Source: Christiangramia sp. OXR-203
GTDB taxonomy: Bacteria; Bacteroidota; Bacteroidia; Flavobacteriales; Flavobacteriaceae
Assembly: GCF_034372165.1 (NCBI RefSeq)
Contig: NZ_CP139698.1
Span: 2,108,001-2,172,000 of the forward strand
Length of the DNA stretch: 64,000 nucleotides
Direction of reading: 5' to 3'
Shown: piece after piece, positions 41,426-50,717 of the stretch
Position numbering within the stretch: position 1 is the first letter of the stretch
Layout of the letters: each line of letters begins with the position of its first letter
Position numbers and translations under genes: made by a program
Notes under the pieces: generated by a model
The model's database searches: none
What the model saw: only the letters and a program-made list of their open reading frames with translations
Told to the model about the DNA's origin: nothing

Positions 41426-42823
41426 ATGCCTGAACCAGTCTACCTGATAATTATCTGTGTATTCATTTTCACTTTAGGTTTCGCGCTTGCATACTTTTTG
41501 AAAGCTTCAAAATCAAAAGAGGTTATAAAAAACGCTGAATATCAAATTAATCAACTTAAACTTCAGATGGATGATATTAAGAGGTTTTATGACAGTCAGT
41601 TGAATGATAAAAAAATAAACATAGAACTACTCAAAAAGGAAAGCACGGAGAAGCTTCAGAAGAAGGAAGAGCAATTAGAAACTCTTAGAAATGAACGTGG
41701 AAAATTACAGATTCAACTTACACAGAAAGAAGCAGAAAACGAGCACCTGTTAGAAAAAAGTAAGACCCTTAAACTCGAAATTGAGAAGCTGCACGAAAAA
41801 TTAAATGAGCAATTTGAAAATCTAGCCAATCGCATCTTCGAACACAAATCTGAAAAATTCACGGATCTAAATCAGAAGAATATTGCTGCAATTTTGAATC
41901 CGCTTGACAAAAAGCTAAAAGAATTTGAAGATAAAATTAATGATAGTAACCTGGCTTCAGTAAAGAGACATGCAGAACTTGGAGAAAAATTAAGGTTTCT
42001 AAATGAGCAAAATATCAAAATAAGTGAGGAGGCGAACAATCTCAGCAAAGCTTTAAAAGGGAACACCAAAATGCAGGGAAACTGGGGTGAAATGATCCTA
42101 GAGCGTGTTCTGGAAAAGAGCGGACTTACCAAAGGCAACGAGTATGATGTACAGCAAAGTTTTACCACAAAGGAAGGAAAACGTGTAATCCCAGATGTGG
42201 TGATCAACCTGCCGGGTGATAAAAAGATGATCGTAGATTCTAAGGTTTCCCTTAATGCTTATGAAAGATATGCGAATGCTGAAAATATCACAGAGCAGTC
42301 TGGTCATCTCAAAGATCATTTGATTGCTTTAAAACAGCGCGTTCAGGAATTAAGTAAGAAGAATTACCAGATGCTTCACCAGGAAGCAAGTCCAGACTTT
42401 GTATTGCTCTTTATCCCTATTGAAGCGGCGTTTGCGGTTGCCAGCAACGAAAACCCTAATCTTTATAACGAAGCCTTTGACCAAAACATCATTTTAGTAA
42501 CTCCTACCACTCTGCTTGCGGTACTAAGAACCATCGAAAGTATGTGGCAGAATGAAAAGCAAAAGCAGAATGCGATAGAGATTGCAAACCAGGCCGGTGC
42601 TTTGTATGATTCTTTTACAAATCTTACCATAGAACTGGAAAAAGTTGGCAGACAGATTGGGACAGTTCAAAATTCATATGATGGTGCTATGAAAAAACTT
42701 ACTGGAAAAGGGAATTTAATTAGAAAAGTGGAGCGTTTAAAAAAACTTGGAGCTAAAGCTTCAAAACAGATCGACCCTAAACTAATTCGTGACTCAAATT
42801 CAGAAACTTTGAACGAGAATTAA
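41426..42823 (+). CDS. rmuC: DNA recombination protein RmuC
   Basis: The 465-residue protein has an N-terminal membrane anchor (about 4-24), a long coiled coil (about 35-135, rich in Lys, Glu and Gln) and the RmuC nuclease-like domain: NTKMQGNWGEMILERVLEKSGL, VIPDVVINLPGDKKMIVDSKVSLNAYE and the conserved Asp-x-Lys. E. coli RmuC limits inversions at short inverted repeats. Neighbours are functionally unrelated. Confidence 0.92.
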   Translation: MPEPVYLIIICVFIFTLGFALAYFLKASKSKEVIKNAEYQINQLKLQMDDIKRFYDSQLNDKKINIELLKKESTEKLQKKEEQLETLRNERGKLQIQLTQKEAENEHLLEKSKTLKLEIEKLHEKLNEQFENLANRIFEHKSEKFTDLNQKNIAAILNPLDKKLKEFEDKINDSNLASVKRHAELGEKLRFLNEQNIKISEEANNLSKALKGNTKMQGNWGEMILERVLEKSGLTKGNEYDVQQSFTTKEGKRVIPDVVINLPGDKKMIVDSKVSLNAYERYANAENITEQSGHLKDHLIALKQRVQELSKKNYQMLHQEASPDFVLLFIPIEAAFAVASNENPNLYNEAFDQNIILVTPTTLLAVLRTIESMWQNEKQKQNAIEIANQAGALYDSFTNLTIELEKVGRQIGTVQNSYDGAMKKLTGKGNLIRKVERLKKLGAKASKQIDPKLIRDSNSETLNEN

Positions 42824-42836
42824 ATATCTTGCAGCC

Positions 42837-43970
42837 ATGAAATTCTGGATCAGTTCAATTTTATTCATCTTTTTATGCACCAGCCAGGCGCAGGAGATCT
42901 ATTTCCCTGCAGACACACTCTGGGAATCAAAGTCACCTGAAATTTGTGATCTTAACCTGGATGCAGCAATAGACTTTGCCAGGAAAAATGAATATACTGG
43001 AGCCAGAGACCTTGAACAGGCCATTTTGAAGGGTTTTGAACGGGAACCGTTTCATAAGATCATGGGACCCGTAAAGGGACGTGGAGGCCCGGCGGGAATA
43101 ATCCTGAAGAACGGCTATAAAATAGCCGAATGGGGCGACATTCAAAGAGTGGACATGACCTTTAGTGTCACCAAAAGCTTTCTTTCTACTACCGCATTGA
43201 TCGCTTTACAGGAAAATATCATTCGTAATTTTAATGATAACGTATCAGGATATGTTTGGGATGGCACATTTGACGGTCCACACAACTCTCAAATTACATG
43301 GAAACACTTACTTCAGCAAAATTCTGACTGGAGTGGTGAGTTATGGGATAGCCATGACTGGGCAGACAGGCCCTCGGCAAGTGGAAATATAGATAGCTGG
43401 AGATCCCGGAAATTAAATGAACCTGGAACATTTTTTAAATATAATGATGTGCGAGTAAATGTACTCGCTTACAGCCTGTTGCAGGTCTTCAGAAAACCTT
43501 TACCTACCGTTTTAAAAGAAAATATTATGGATCCCATTGGGGCATCGCATTCCTGGCGGTGGTTTGGTTATGACAATTCCTGGACAACTATCGATGGTTA
43601 TAAGATGCAATCTGTAAGCGGCGGTGGTCATTCCGGTGGCGGTATGTTCATCAATACTGAAGATATGGCCAGATTCGGATTATTATTCATGAATAATGGT
43701 GTGTGGAACGATAAAAAACTTCTTGAGAAAGATCTAATTAAGCAAGCTGTAATACCCTCTACTACCAACACCAATTATGGTTATATGTGGTGGCTGAATG
43801 CTAAAGGAGACCGACACATGGAAGGTTTGGATAAAGATCTTTTTTACGCAGCGGGATTTGGAGGTAATTTTATCATCATTGACCAGAAACAAAAATTAGT
43901 CATAGTGACCCGATGGCTTGAACCTTCCAAACTTGAAGAATTTCTTAACCTGATCTATAATAATCAATAA
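42837..43970 (+). CDS. Serine hydrolase of the beta-lactamase (class C/esterase) family, exported
   Basis: The 377-residue protein has a signal peptide (to ...CTSQAQ), the SxxK motif as Ser110-Val-Thr-Lys113, the second motif Tyr-x-Asn in FKYNDVRVN (about 200) and HSGGGMF in place of the KTG box (about 263). It also has FYAAGFGGNFIIIDQKQKLVIVTRW at the end. It belongs to the AmpC/penicillin-binding-like esterase group; true antibiotic hydrolysis is unlikely and the substrate unknown. It is followed 1 bp later by a small membrane protein gene. Confidence 0.88.
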   Translation: MKFWISSILFIFLCTSQAQEIYFPADTLWESKSPEICDLNLDAAIDFARKNEYTGARDLEQAILKGFEREPFHKIMGPVKGRGGPAGIILKNGYKIAEWGDIQRVDMTFSVTKSFLSTTALIALQENIIRNFNDNVSGYVWDGTFDGPHNSQITWKHLLQQNSDWSGELWDSHDWADRPSASGNIDSWRSRKLNEPGTFFKYNDVRVNVLAYSLLQVFRKPLPTVLKENIMDPIGASHSWRWFGYDNSWTTIDGYKMQSVSGGGHSGGGMFINTEDMARFGLLFMNNGVWNDKKLLEKDLIKQAVIPSTTNTNYGYMWWLNAKGDRHMEGLDKDLFYAAGFGGNFIIIDQKQKLVIVTRWLEPSKLEEFLNLIYNNQ

Positions 43971-43971
43971 C

Positions 43972-44337
43972 ATGAAGAAAACACTAATATATATACTAGG
44001 CGGAATATTCATCCTCTGGCTGCTTTATTATGCATTTGTCTATTTCGTGCCATACAGCGAAGGAACCAGAAGCGGTGAGCTCATCAAATTCAGCCGTAAA
44101 GGAGTGATCACAAAGACCTGGGAAGGTGAAATAAGCCAGGGAATAAGTGGTGCTCAGATATTCAGTTTTTCTGTTCTTGATAAAAATGAAGAAGTGATTA
44201 AAGGCCTTCAGGAGTATGAAGGAGATTATGTAAAGCTTACCTACGTAGAACGCTATTCAACCTTCTTTTTCTGGGGAGACAGTAAATATTTCATTACTGA
44301 AGTAGAACAATCGCAAAGTCCACATTTTAGAAGATAA
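43972..44337 (+). CDS. Small membrane-anchored protein of unknown function
   Basis: The 121-residue protein has one N-terminal transmembrane helix (about 4-28), followed by a predominantly beta extracytoplasmic domain (SGELIKFSRKGVITKTWEGE, EYEGDYVKLTYVERYSTFFFWGDSKYFI). I recognise the sequence type as common in Bacteroidota but know no function. Position: 1 bp after the serine hydrolase and 1 bp before a thioesterase gene, so it is part of a tight plus-strand operon. Confidence 0.75.
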   Translation: MKKTLIYILGGIFILWLLYYAFVYFVPYSEGTRSGELIKFSRKGVITKTWEGEISQGISGAQIFSFSVLDKNEEVIKGLQEYEGDYVKLTYVERYSTFFFWGDSKYFITEVEQSQSPHFRR

Positions 44338-44338
44338 T

Positions 44339-44890
44339 ATGCAGCAAAATTACAAAAGCGTTGAAGCAAGCCAGGTAGTAATCTCGGAATTGATGCTGCC
44401 ATCGCACTCCAATTTTAATGGCAAGATACATGGTGGCTATATATTATCCCTCCTTGATCAAATCGCCTTCGCATGCGCTTCCAAACATTCCAGGGCTTAT
44501 TGTGTGACCGCAAGTGTGGATACCGTTGATTTCCTGAGGCCTATTGAGATCGGTGAACTGGTGACGATGAAAGCTTCTGTGAATTATGTGGGTAGAAGCT
44601 CCATGGTTATAGGGATTCGTGTGGAATCTGAAAATATTCAAACAGGTGACATCAAACATTGCAACAGCTCGTACTTTACGATGGTTGCAAAGGATAAAGA
44701 TGGGAATTCCATTGAAGTTCCAGGTTTAGTCCTGAAATCTGATGATGAAATTCGGCGTTTTGCTAAAAGTATCAAACGTAAGAAAATGAAGGATTTCAGG
44801 GTTAAAGAATTTCATGAAACCGATTTTGCTTCTGAAAAATACTTGCATATCCTGGAAGATCACAAGGCTAAAATTGAGATGGATTCGTGA
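44339..44890 (+). CDS. Acyl-CoA thioesterase, hotdog fold
   Basis: The 183-residue protein has a single hotdog domain with SNFNGKIHGGYILSLLDQIAFACASKHS (about 22-49; the Asn/His/Gly and Asp of the active site), VDTVDFLRPIEIGELV and YVGRSSMVIGIRVESE, as in the YciA/BFIT thioesterases that hydrolyse acyl-CoA in the cytosol. A lysine-rich C-terminal extension of about 40 residues follows. The stop overlaps the start of the transporter gene (GTGA). Confidence 0.9.
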   Translation: MQQNYKSVEASQVVISELMLPSHSNFNGKIHGGYILSLLDQIAFACASKHSRAYCVTASVDTVDFLRPIEIGELVTMKASVNYVGRSSMVIGIRVESENIQTGDIKHCNSSYFTMVAKDKDGNSIEVPGLVLKSDDEIRRFAKSIKRKKMKDFRVKEFHETDFASEKYLHILEDHKAKIEMDS

Positions 44891-45843
44891 GATCGAACTG
44901 GTTTATCATAGCGATATTTGTTGCGATCGCAATAGCATACTTTCTTCCGCAGGGCCCGGAAATTTTACCTTTGAAAACTATCACCGATATAGGAATTGGA
45001 CTTATATTCTTTTTCTACGGACTCAAATTATCGCCGGCAGAGTTTAAAGAGGGTTTGATGAATTACAAAATTCATATTATTATCCACTTAACAACTTTTG
45101 TTGTCTTCCCACTTTTATGTATCGCTTGTCTACCGCTATTTGAAAAGGGGCTACAAGCTGAATCCTGGATTGCGCTGTTCTTTCTCGGAACATTACCGTC
45201 CACCGTCTCATCATCTGTCGTAATGGTCGCATTAGCAAAAGGAAATCTTCCAGCTGCAATATTTAATGCCAGTTTATCTGGCCTTATCGGGATTTTCGCA
45301 ACCCCACTTTGGCTTGGACTGGTTCTGGAAAGCACAACAGATTTTGACTTTCTGAGCGTATTACAAAAATTGATGCTGCAAATTGTAGCACCTCTACTTA
45401 TTGGATTATTTCTTCAAAGGTTCCTGGGAAACTGGGCCAGAAAACATGGCAAGAAACTTAGTAATTTTGATAAGGCTACGATCATATTAATCATTTATAC
45501 AAGCTTCAGCAATTCATTTTCCTCGAACATCTTTGCTGATATTAGCTGGAGCGAGATCTTGAAAATGGCAGGAATCGTTATTGTCCTTTTCTTCCTGGTT
45601 TACTACGGGACAATGTTCGCCAGCAAGGCACTAAAATTGAATACCGCCGATACCATCACTGCTCAATTCTGCGGAACAAAAAAATCATTAGTGCATGGTT
45701 CTGTAATGGTTCGGGTGATCTTTGGAAGTACAGCAAATTCAGGTTTGATACTACTTCCTATCATGCTATATCACTCCACACAACTCATCTTAATTGCATG
45801 GTTTGCTGAAAAATTTAGAAGCAGAAAATCAGATCTTCAATAA
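44887..45843 (+). CDS. Bile acid:sodium symporter family transporter (YfeH/SBF-like)
   Basis: The 318-residue protein starts at GTG and has about nine or ten membrane helices. SBF-like landmarks are ITDIGIGLIFFFYGLKLS, FFLGTLPSTVSSSVVMVALAKGNLPAAIFNASLSGLIG (about 99-136, the crossover motif) and FCGTKKSLVHGSVM. The YfeH branch is annotated as a putative symporter with unknown substrate. It is translationally coupled to the thioesterase gene. Confidence 0.9.
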   Translation: MRSNWFIIAIFVAIAIAYFLPQGPEILPLKTITDIGIGLIFFFYGLKLSPAEFKEGLMNYKIHIIIHLTTFVVFPLLCIACLPLFEKGLQAESWIALFFLGTLPSTVSSSVVMVALAKGNLPAAIFNASLSGLIGIFATPLWLGLVLESTTDFDFLSVLQKLMLQIVAPLLIGLFLQRFLGNWARKHGKKLSNFDKATIILIIYTSFSNSFSSNIFADISWSEILKMAGIVIVLFFLVYYGTMFASKALKLNTADTITAQFCGTKKSLVHGSVMVRVIFGSTANSGLILLPIMLYHSTQLILIAWFAEKFRSRKSDLQ

Positions 45844-45866
45844 TTGTCCTATTTTTATGCTGAATT

Positions 45867-46346
45867 ATGAAAAACACTACCTACATTTTCCTTTCTCTCT
45901 GCATTTTTTTATTTGGCTGTAAATCTGAAGTACCTGAAAAAGTTGAAGAAGCTTCAGTAGAAAAACAGGAAATTGCAGCTCCAAAGACCGAAAGTATTCA
46001 GAAGATCGAATGCTACACTTACCTTGAAAACAAGGATACAATCTATATGGCTTTAAGGATTAAAGATGATTCTATTGTAGAAGGCGATCTGTCTTATTCA
46101 CTGTTTGAAAAAGACCAGAACAAAGGTAATATTCGAGGAAGAATTTCCAATGATTCTCTTTTTGCCAGCTATCAATATACTTCAGAAGGAAAGGATTCAG
46201 AAAGAGAAGTATTCTTTTTGAAAAGCTCTGATGGCTTCGTTGAAGGCTTTACAGAAACTGAAGAATCTAATGGAAAAACCAGCTTCAGAAATAAAGATTT
46301 TAAGTTAAACGATAGCTACACCTTAAAGCGTACAGATTGCAGATAA
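45867..46346 (+). CDS. Lipoprotein of unknown function
   Basis: The 159-residue protein has a lipoprotein signal peptide (MKNTTYIFLSLCIFLFGC), a Glu/Lys-rich linker (about 20-45) and a beta-rich domain with CYTYLENKDTIYMALRIKDDSIVEGDLSYSL and DSYTLKRTDC. I recognise no family function. The two conserved-looking cysteines in the mature domain could form a disulfide. It is the last gene of the plus-strand run and is convergent with the DUF423 gene at its stop (no intergenic space). Confidence 0.75.
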   Translation: MKNTTYIFLSLCIFLFGCKSEVPEKVEEASVEKQEIAAPKTESIQKIECYTYLENKDTIYMALRIKDDSIVEGDLSYSLFEKDQNKGNIRGRISNDSLFASYQYTSEGKDSEREVFFLKSSDGFVEGFTETEESNGKTSFRNKDFKLNDSYTLKRTDCR

Positions 46347-46745
46347 TCAGTTATTTAAATATACTGCGATTTCAGAAATATTCATCGTGAAAAAGATCCA
46401 TCCCAGGATTAGAAACAAACCACCCAGAGGAGTAACCGGACCGAGTATTTTTAGCTTTTTATTGATCGAACTACTATACGTAAGACCATAAATACTGAAG
46501 GAAAACAGCAAGATCCCGATCATAAAAAACCAGGCGGTGAGCTGTTGTCCAGTTTGAGTAAACGGAAACACAATACCGGTAATGATCAATATGATCGCAT
46601 GATACATTTGATATTTTACACCGGTTTCAAAACTCTTTAATTGATCATCATTAAAGGTTTTTTTAAGAGCGTGAGCTCCAAAGGCTCCTAAGATTACAGC
46701 GAGCACCCCCATTATTCCGCCAAAGGTTAAAACGAATTCTTTCAT
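46347..46745 (-). CDS. DUF423 (YgdD-like) membrane protein
   Basis: The 132-residue protein has four hydrophobic helices and starts FVLTFGGIMGVLAVILGAFGAHALKK, the DUF423 signature, with FETGVKYQMYHAIIL and ITPLGGLFLILGW-type motifs following. The family is widespread in bacteria and its biochemical role is unknown. It is a stand-alone gene downstream of carB, separated by a terminator. Confidence 0.88.
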   Translation of the reverse strand: MKEFVLTFGGIMGVLAVILGAFGAHALKKTFNDDQLKSFETGVKYQMYHAIILIITGIVFPFTQTGQQLTAWFFMIGILLFSFSIYGLTYSSSINKKLKILGPVTPLGGLFLILGWIFFTMNISEIAVYLNN

Positions 46746-46756
46746 TTTCGACTATT

Positions 46757-46798
46757 AAAAAAGGCCATTCTTAACATAGAGTTCAGAATGACCTTTTG
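46757..46798 (-). terminator. Terminator downstream of carB
   Basis: AAAAAGGcCATTCT and AGAATGaCCTTTTG form an interrupted stem with a 12-base loop just past the carB stop on the minus strand. Confidence 0.7.
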
Positions 46799-46813
46799 TT
46801 TCTATAAGTTTAA

Positions 46814-49666
46814 TTACTTACTTAAGTACATTTTTCTTCTGGAATATAGATCGTAGAACTCATCGTCCTTCAAACTATCAATGAACAGGATACTTTCCCC
46901 GGTGCTTTTCATTTCAGGCCCAAGCTGCTTATTTACATTATAAAATTTATTGAATGAGAAGACAGGTTGTTTAATGGCGTAACCTTCCAGCTGAGGATTA
47001 AAGTTGAAATCCTTTACCTTCTTTTCCCCAAGCATTACTTTGGTCGCGTAATTCACGTAAGGCTCCTTATAAGCCTTCGCGATGAACGGTACAGTTCTCG
47101 AAGCTCTGGGATTCGCTTCGATAATAAATACTTTATCATCCTTGATCGCAAATTGAATATTGATCAATCCAACTGTATTAAGCGCCAGAGCGATCTTGCG
47201 AGTGTGATCCTTGATTTGCTGCATTACCAGGTCTCCCAGGTTAAATGGCGGTAATAAGGCATGAGAATCACCAGAATGTATTCCACAAGGCTCGATATGT
47301 TCCATGATCCCTATAATGTAGACATCCTCTCCATCACAGATCGCATCTGCTTCAGCCTCAATTGCTCCATCAAGGTAATGATCCAGTAGTAATTTATTGT
47401 TAGGAATTTTTCTAAGAAGGTCTACCACATGAGCTTCCAGTTCATCCTTATTTATCACGATCTTCATTCCTTGACCTCCAAGCACATAGGATGGTCTTAC
47501 CAATATAGGGAAATCAAGTTCTTCAGCAAGTTTAAGGGCTTCGTCTGCATTTTCTGCAGTTCCAAAGTCTGGATAAGGAATATCGTTCTTTTGCAGTAAA
47601 GTTGAAAAACTACCTCTGTCCTCAGCAAGATCCAGGGCCTCATAACTGGTCCCCATGATCTTTATTCCGTAGCGATCAAGTTTTTCAGCAAGTTTAAGAG
47701 CCGTTTGCCCTCCAAGCTGCACTATAACTCCTTCCGGTTTTTCATGCTGAATAATGTCATAAATATGCTCCCAGAAAACAGGTTCGAAATACAACTTATC
47801 TGCCGTGTCGAAATCTGTGGAAACAGTCTCAGGATTACAATTGATCATGATAGTCTCATAACCACATTCTGCAGCAGCAAGTACACCGTGAACACAACTG
47901 TAATCAAATTCTATCCCCTGTCCTATCCTGTTTGGCCCGGAACCAAGCACTATGATCTTCTTCTTATCTGAAACTTTGCTTTCGTTATCTGTGTAGTATT
48001 CTCCATCCTTGGAACGAATTCCTTCCTCGAACGTGGAATAGTAATACGGAGTCAAAGCTTCAAATTCAGCAGCACAGGTATCTACAAGTTTATAAACCCG
48101 GTTAATCTGTAATTCTTCTCTCTTTTTATAAACTTCGCTTTCCAGGCAATCAAGCATATGTGCAATTTGCCTATCAGCAAAACCTTTCTGTTTGGCTTCT
48201 AGAAGTAGATCTTTAGGAAGGTTATCTTTATCATATTTAGTAATCTCCACTTCAAGAGCGTGAAGATCCTCATATTGTTTCAGGAACCACATGTCGATCT
48301 TGGTGATCTCGTGTATTCTACTAAGAGGTATTCCCATTTGTATGGCATCGTAAATCACAAAGACACGATCCCAGCTAGGGTTAGTTAATTTATCTATGAT
48401 CTGATCATAATCCTTATAACCTTTCCCATCTGCACCCAATCCATTTCGCTTGATCTCAAGTGATTGTGTAGCTTTATGAAGAGCTTCCTGGAACGAACGT
48501 CCAATTCCCATCACTTCCCCTACAGATTTCATCTGAAGACCTAATGTGCGATCTGATCCTTCGAACTTATCAAAGTTCCAGCGAGGGATCTTAACGATCA
48601 CATAATCAAGTGAAGGCTCGAATAATGCTGAAGTTGATTTAGTGATCTGGTTTTCAAGTTCATCCAGATTATAACCTAAAGCAAGTTTTGTAGCCACCTT
48701 TGCAATAGGATATCCTGTTGCTTTAGAAGCTAAAGCTGAAGATCTCGATACACGCGGATTGATCTCAATTGCTACGATATCTTCCTTTTCATCAGGACTA
48801 ACTGCAAATTGCACATTACAACCTCCAGCAAAATCACCAATACTACGCATCATTTTAATAGCAAGATCACGCATTCTTTGATACGTCTTATCGCTAAGCG
48901 TCATCGCAGGAGCAACAGTGATCGAGTCTCCGGTATGGATTCCCATTGGATCCATATTTTCAATGGCACAAATAATTACTACGTTATCATTTTTATCTCG
49001 CAGTAATTCCAATTCATATTCTTTCCAGCCTAACAAAGCTTTATCAATTAACACTTCGTGAATAGGAGAAGCTTCAAGACCTCTGGAAAGCATCTCATCG
49101 AAATCCTCAGCACGGTGCACGAAACTGGCTCCACCCCCACCAAGGGTAAAGGATGCTCTAATTACTAATGGAAATCCAAATTCCTGAGCAACTTCCTTTC
49201 CTTGCAAATAAGAGGTCACCGTTTTGGCCGGAGCGACTGGCACTCCAAGTCTCCCCATTAGCTGCTTGAACTGCTCGCGATCTTCACAAATATTGATTGC
49301 ATCGATATCAACACCAATAAGCTTCACATTGAAATCACTCCAAATACCTTTTTCATCTGCTTCGATACATAAATTCAGTGCAGTTTGACCACCCATAGTT
49401 GGTAGAACAGCATCGATCTCAGGATGATCCTTCAGAATTTCAATAATGGATTTTGTGGTAAGTGGTTTAAGATATACATGATCGGCCATGGAAGGGTCGG
49501 TCATGATGGTTGCAGGATTGGAATTGATAAGTATGGTTTTAATCCCGTCCTCTCGCAGAGATCTAAGAGATTGAGTACCTGAGTAATCGAACTCACAGGC
49601 CTGGCCAATGATAATTGGACCAGATCCAATGATTAAAACGCACTTGATGTTGTTGTTTTTAGGCAT
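46814..49666 (-). CDS. carB: Carbamoyl phosphate synthase large chain, lacking the allosteric domain
   Basis: The 950-residue protein holds two homologous ATP-grasp halves: the N-terminal carboxyphosphate domain (GSGPIIIGQACEFDYSGTQ near residue 13, RASFTLGGGGASF) and the carbamoyl-phosphate domain (GSGPNRIGQGIEFDYSCVH near 575, RPSYVLGGQGM). The E. coli enzyme is 1073 aa; here the protein ends at the point where the C-terminal MGS-like regulatory domain would begin. It makes carbamoyl phosphate for pyrimidines and arginine with CarA, which is not in the window. Confidence 0.96.
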   Translation of the reverse strand: MPKNNNIKCVLIIGSGPIIIGQACEFDYSGTQSLRSLREDGIKTILINSNPATIMTDPSMADHVYLKPLTTKSIIEILKDHPEIDAVLPTMGGQTALNLCIEADEKGIWSDFNVKLIGVDIDAINICEDREQFKQLMGRLGVPVAPAKTVTSYLQGKEVAQEFGFPLVIRASFTLGGGGASFVHRAEDFDEMLSRGLEASPIHEVLIDKALLGWKEYELELLRDKNDNVVIICAIENMDPMGIHTGDSITVAPAMTLSDKTYQRMRDLAIKMMRSIGDFAGGCNVQFAVSPDEKEDIVAIEINPRVSRSSALASKATGYPIAKVATKLALGYNLDELENQITKSTSALFEPSLDYVIVKIPRWNFDKFEGSDRTLGLQMKSVGEVMGIGRSFQEALHKATQSLEIKRNGLGADGKGYKDYDQIIDKLTNPSWDRVFVIYDAIQMGIPLSRIHEITKIDMWFLKQYEDLHALEVEITKYDKDNLPKDLLLEAKQKGFADRQIAHMLDCLESEVYKKREELQINRVYKLVDTCAAEFEALTPYYYSTFEEGIRSKDGEYYTDNESKVSDKKKIIVLGSGPNRIGQGIEFDYSCVHGVLAAAECGYETIMINCNPETVSTDFDTADKLYFEPVFWEHIYDIIQHEKPEGVIVQLGGQTALKLAEKLDRYGIKIMGTSYEALDLAEDRGSFSTLLQKNDIPYPDFGTAENADEALKLAEELDFPILVRPSYVLGGQGMKIVINKDELEAHVVDLLRKIPNNKLLLDHYLDGAIEAEADAICDGEDVYIIGIMEHIEPCGIHSGDSHALLPPFNLGDLVMQQIKDHTRKIALALNTVGLINIQFAIKDDKVFIIEANPRASRTVPFIAKAYKEPYVNYATKVMLGEKKVKDFNFNPQLEGYAIKQPVFSFNKFYNVNKQLGPEMKSTGESILFIDSLKDDEFYDLYSRRKMYLSK

Positions 49667-49729
49667 GATTAAGATTTGATCGTGTTGTTAGTTGTGTACT
49701 ATAAAATTAAGAAGCGTCTGGGTATAAAA

Positions 49730-49758
49730 AAAGGCGTTACTCAAAAAGTAACACCTTT
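49730..49758 (-). terminator. Terminator of rpmH
   Basis: AAAGGcGTTACT and AGTAACaCCTTT form a stem with loop CAAAA, 23 bases past the rpmH stop on the minus strand. Confidence 0.75.
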
Positions 49759-49781
49759 AATATTTCAATTAATGATAATCA

Positions 49782-49940
49782 TTAATGCTTATGTCTGTTT
49801 TCAGAAGATACAGATAGTTTCTTTCTTCCTTTAGCTCTTCTTCTAGCAAGGACTTTTCTACCGTTGGCACTTGCCATACGCTCCCTAAAGCCGTGCTTAT
49901 TTTTTCTTTTTCTTTTGGATGGTTGAAACGTTCTTTTCAT
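49782..49940 (-). CDS. rpmH: 50S ribosomal protein L34
   Basis: This short gene translates to a 52-residue, highly basic protein. It starts [18 protein letters not shown] and continues [20 protein letters not shown], the invariant L34 sequence, with a group-typical tail ending ENRHKH. It is monocistronic with its own promoter and terminator. The dnaA/rnpA neighbours seen beside rpmH in many bacteria are absent here. Confidence 0.97.
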
Positions 49941-49992
49941 TGTGAATATCTTTTATCTTCTAAATTCGTTTATCTGTCTTAAAAACTGCGTG

Positions 49993-50023
49993 CAAATATA
50001 CAAAGCTTTTTATGTACTGCAAA
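49993..50023 (-). promoter_or_regulatory. Promoter of rpmH
   Basis: On the minus strand TTTG (50020-50023), a 19-base spacer and TATATTTG (49993-50000) match the Bacteroidota consensus; the leader is about 45 nt. Confidence 0.7.
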
Positions 50024-50055
50024 TACTAAACATAAAAAATTTTAATAGTTTTTAC

Positions 50056-50063
50056 TACCTTTG
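50056..50063 (+). promoter_or_regulatory. -7 box of the TPR-like membrane protein gene
   Basis: TACCTTTG lies 22 bp before the ATG at 50086 and supports that start over the longer upstream frame. No clear -33 element. Confidence 0.5.
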
Positions 50064-50085
50064 CCGCCGGAAAACAATTTTATCT

Positions 50086-50601
50086 ATGTTCAATAAGAAT
50101 ATCAAACTATTTATCGCAGGATTACTTATCGCCGTTGCTGTCTGGCAATTTATTGAAGGGGAGATTGGAAATGGAATTGCTCTAATTCTACTTTCCGGAA
50201 TCTTTATTTTCCTGTATTTTAAGAATGAAATGATACTTCTGGCTTTTCTAAGACTTAGAAAACAAGATTTTCCAGGCGCGAAAAGATGGCTTGACAAGAT
50301 TAAAGATCCTGAAAAGGCACTAGTGCCAAAGCAACAGGGATATTACTGGTACCTGCATGGTCTAATGGTTTCTCAAACCAATATGACCCAGGCTGAAAAG
50401 TTCTTTAAACGCGCTATCAAACTTGGACTTTCAATGGATCATGACCTTGCGATGGCAAAATTGAACCTCGCTGGAATCGCTATGACCAAAAGAAGAAAGA
50501 GAGAAGCGACAACATTACTGAGTGAAGCTAAGAAACTGGACAAACATGGAATGCTAAATGACCAGATTAGAATGATGAAAGAGCAGATGAAAAAGATCTA
50601 A
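50086..50601 (+). CDS. Membrane protein with C-terminal TPR-like helices
   Basis: I start at the ATG at 50086 (MFNKNIKLFIAGLLIAVAV); the open frame extends left to 49942 but that part contains the promoter box and reads as non-coding AT-rich sequence. The 171-residue product has two closely spaced transmembrane helices (about 6-24 and 30-48), followed by cytosolic helical pairs resembling tetratricopeptide repeats (YYWYLHGLMVSQTNMTQAEKFFKRAI, AMAKLNLAGIAMTKRRKREATTLL). The function is unknown; the layout suggests a membrane-tethered scaffold. Confidence 0.75.
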   Translation: MFNKNIKLFIAGLLIAVAVWQFIEGEIGNGIALILLSGIFIFLYFKNEMILLAFLRLRKQDFPGAKRWLDKIKDPEKALVPKQQGYYWYLHGLMVSQTNMTQAEKFFKRAIKLGLSMDHDLAMAKLNLAGIAMTKRRKREATTLLSEAKKLDKHGMLNDQIRMMKEQMKKI

Positions 50602-50717
50602 TTAAGAGTTTTTTAAAACCTCTTTTCTTTCAACAAATAAATTGGTATTTAAACGAGTATATTTCTGAAACGTCTTTATTCATAATACTTTTAGGGAGTA
50701 AGCTCCAAAAATAGATT

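Noticed and set aside
42837-43970. Beta-lactamase giving antibiotic resistance
   Set aside because: SxxK is present but the KTG box is replaced by HSGGG and the context is housekeeping; an esterase or peptidase role is more likely.
49942-50085. N-terminal 48-residue extension of the TPR-like membrane protein
   Set aside because: It contains the -7 box TACCTTTG and the divergent rpmH promoter, and reads as low-complexity AT-rich sequence; the ATG at 50086 starts a clean membrane helix.
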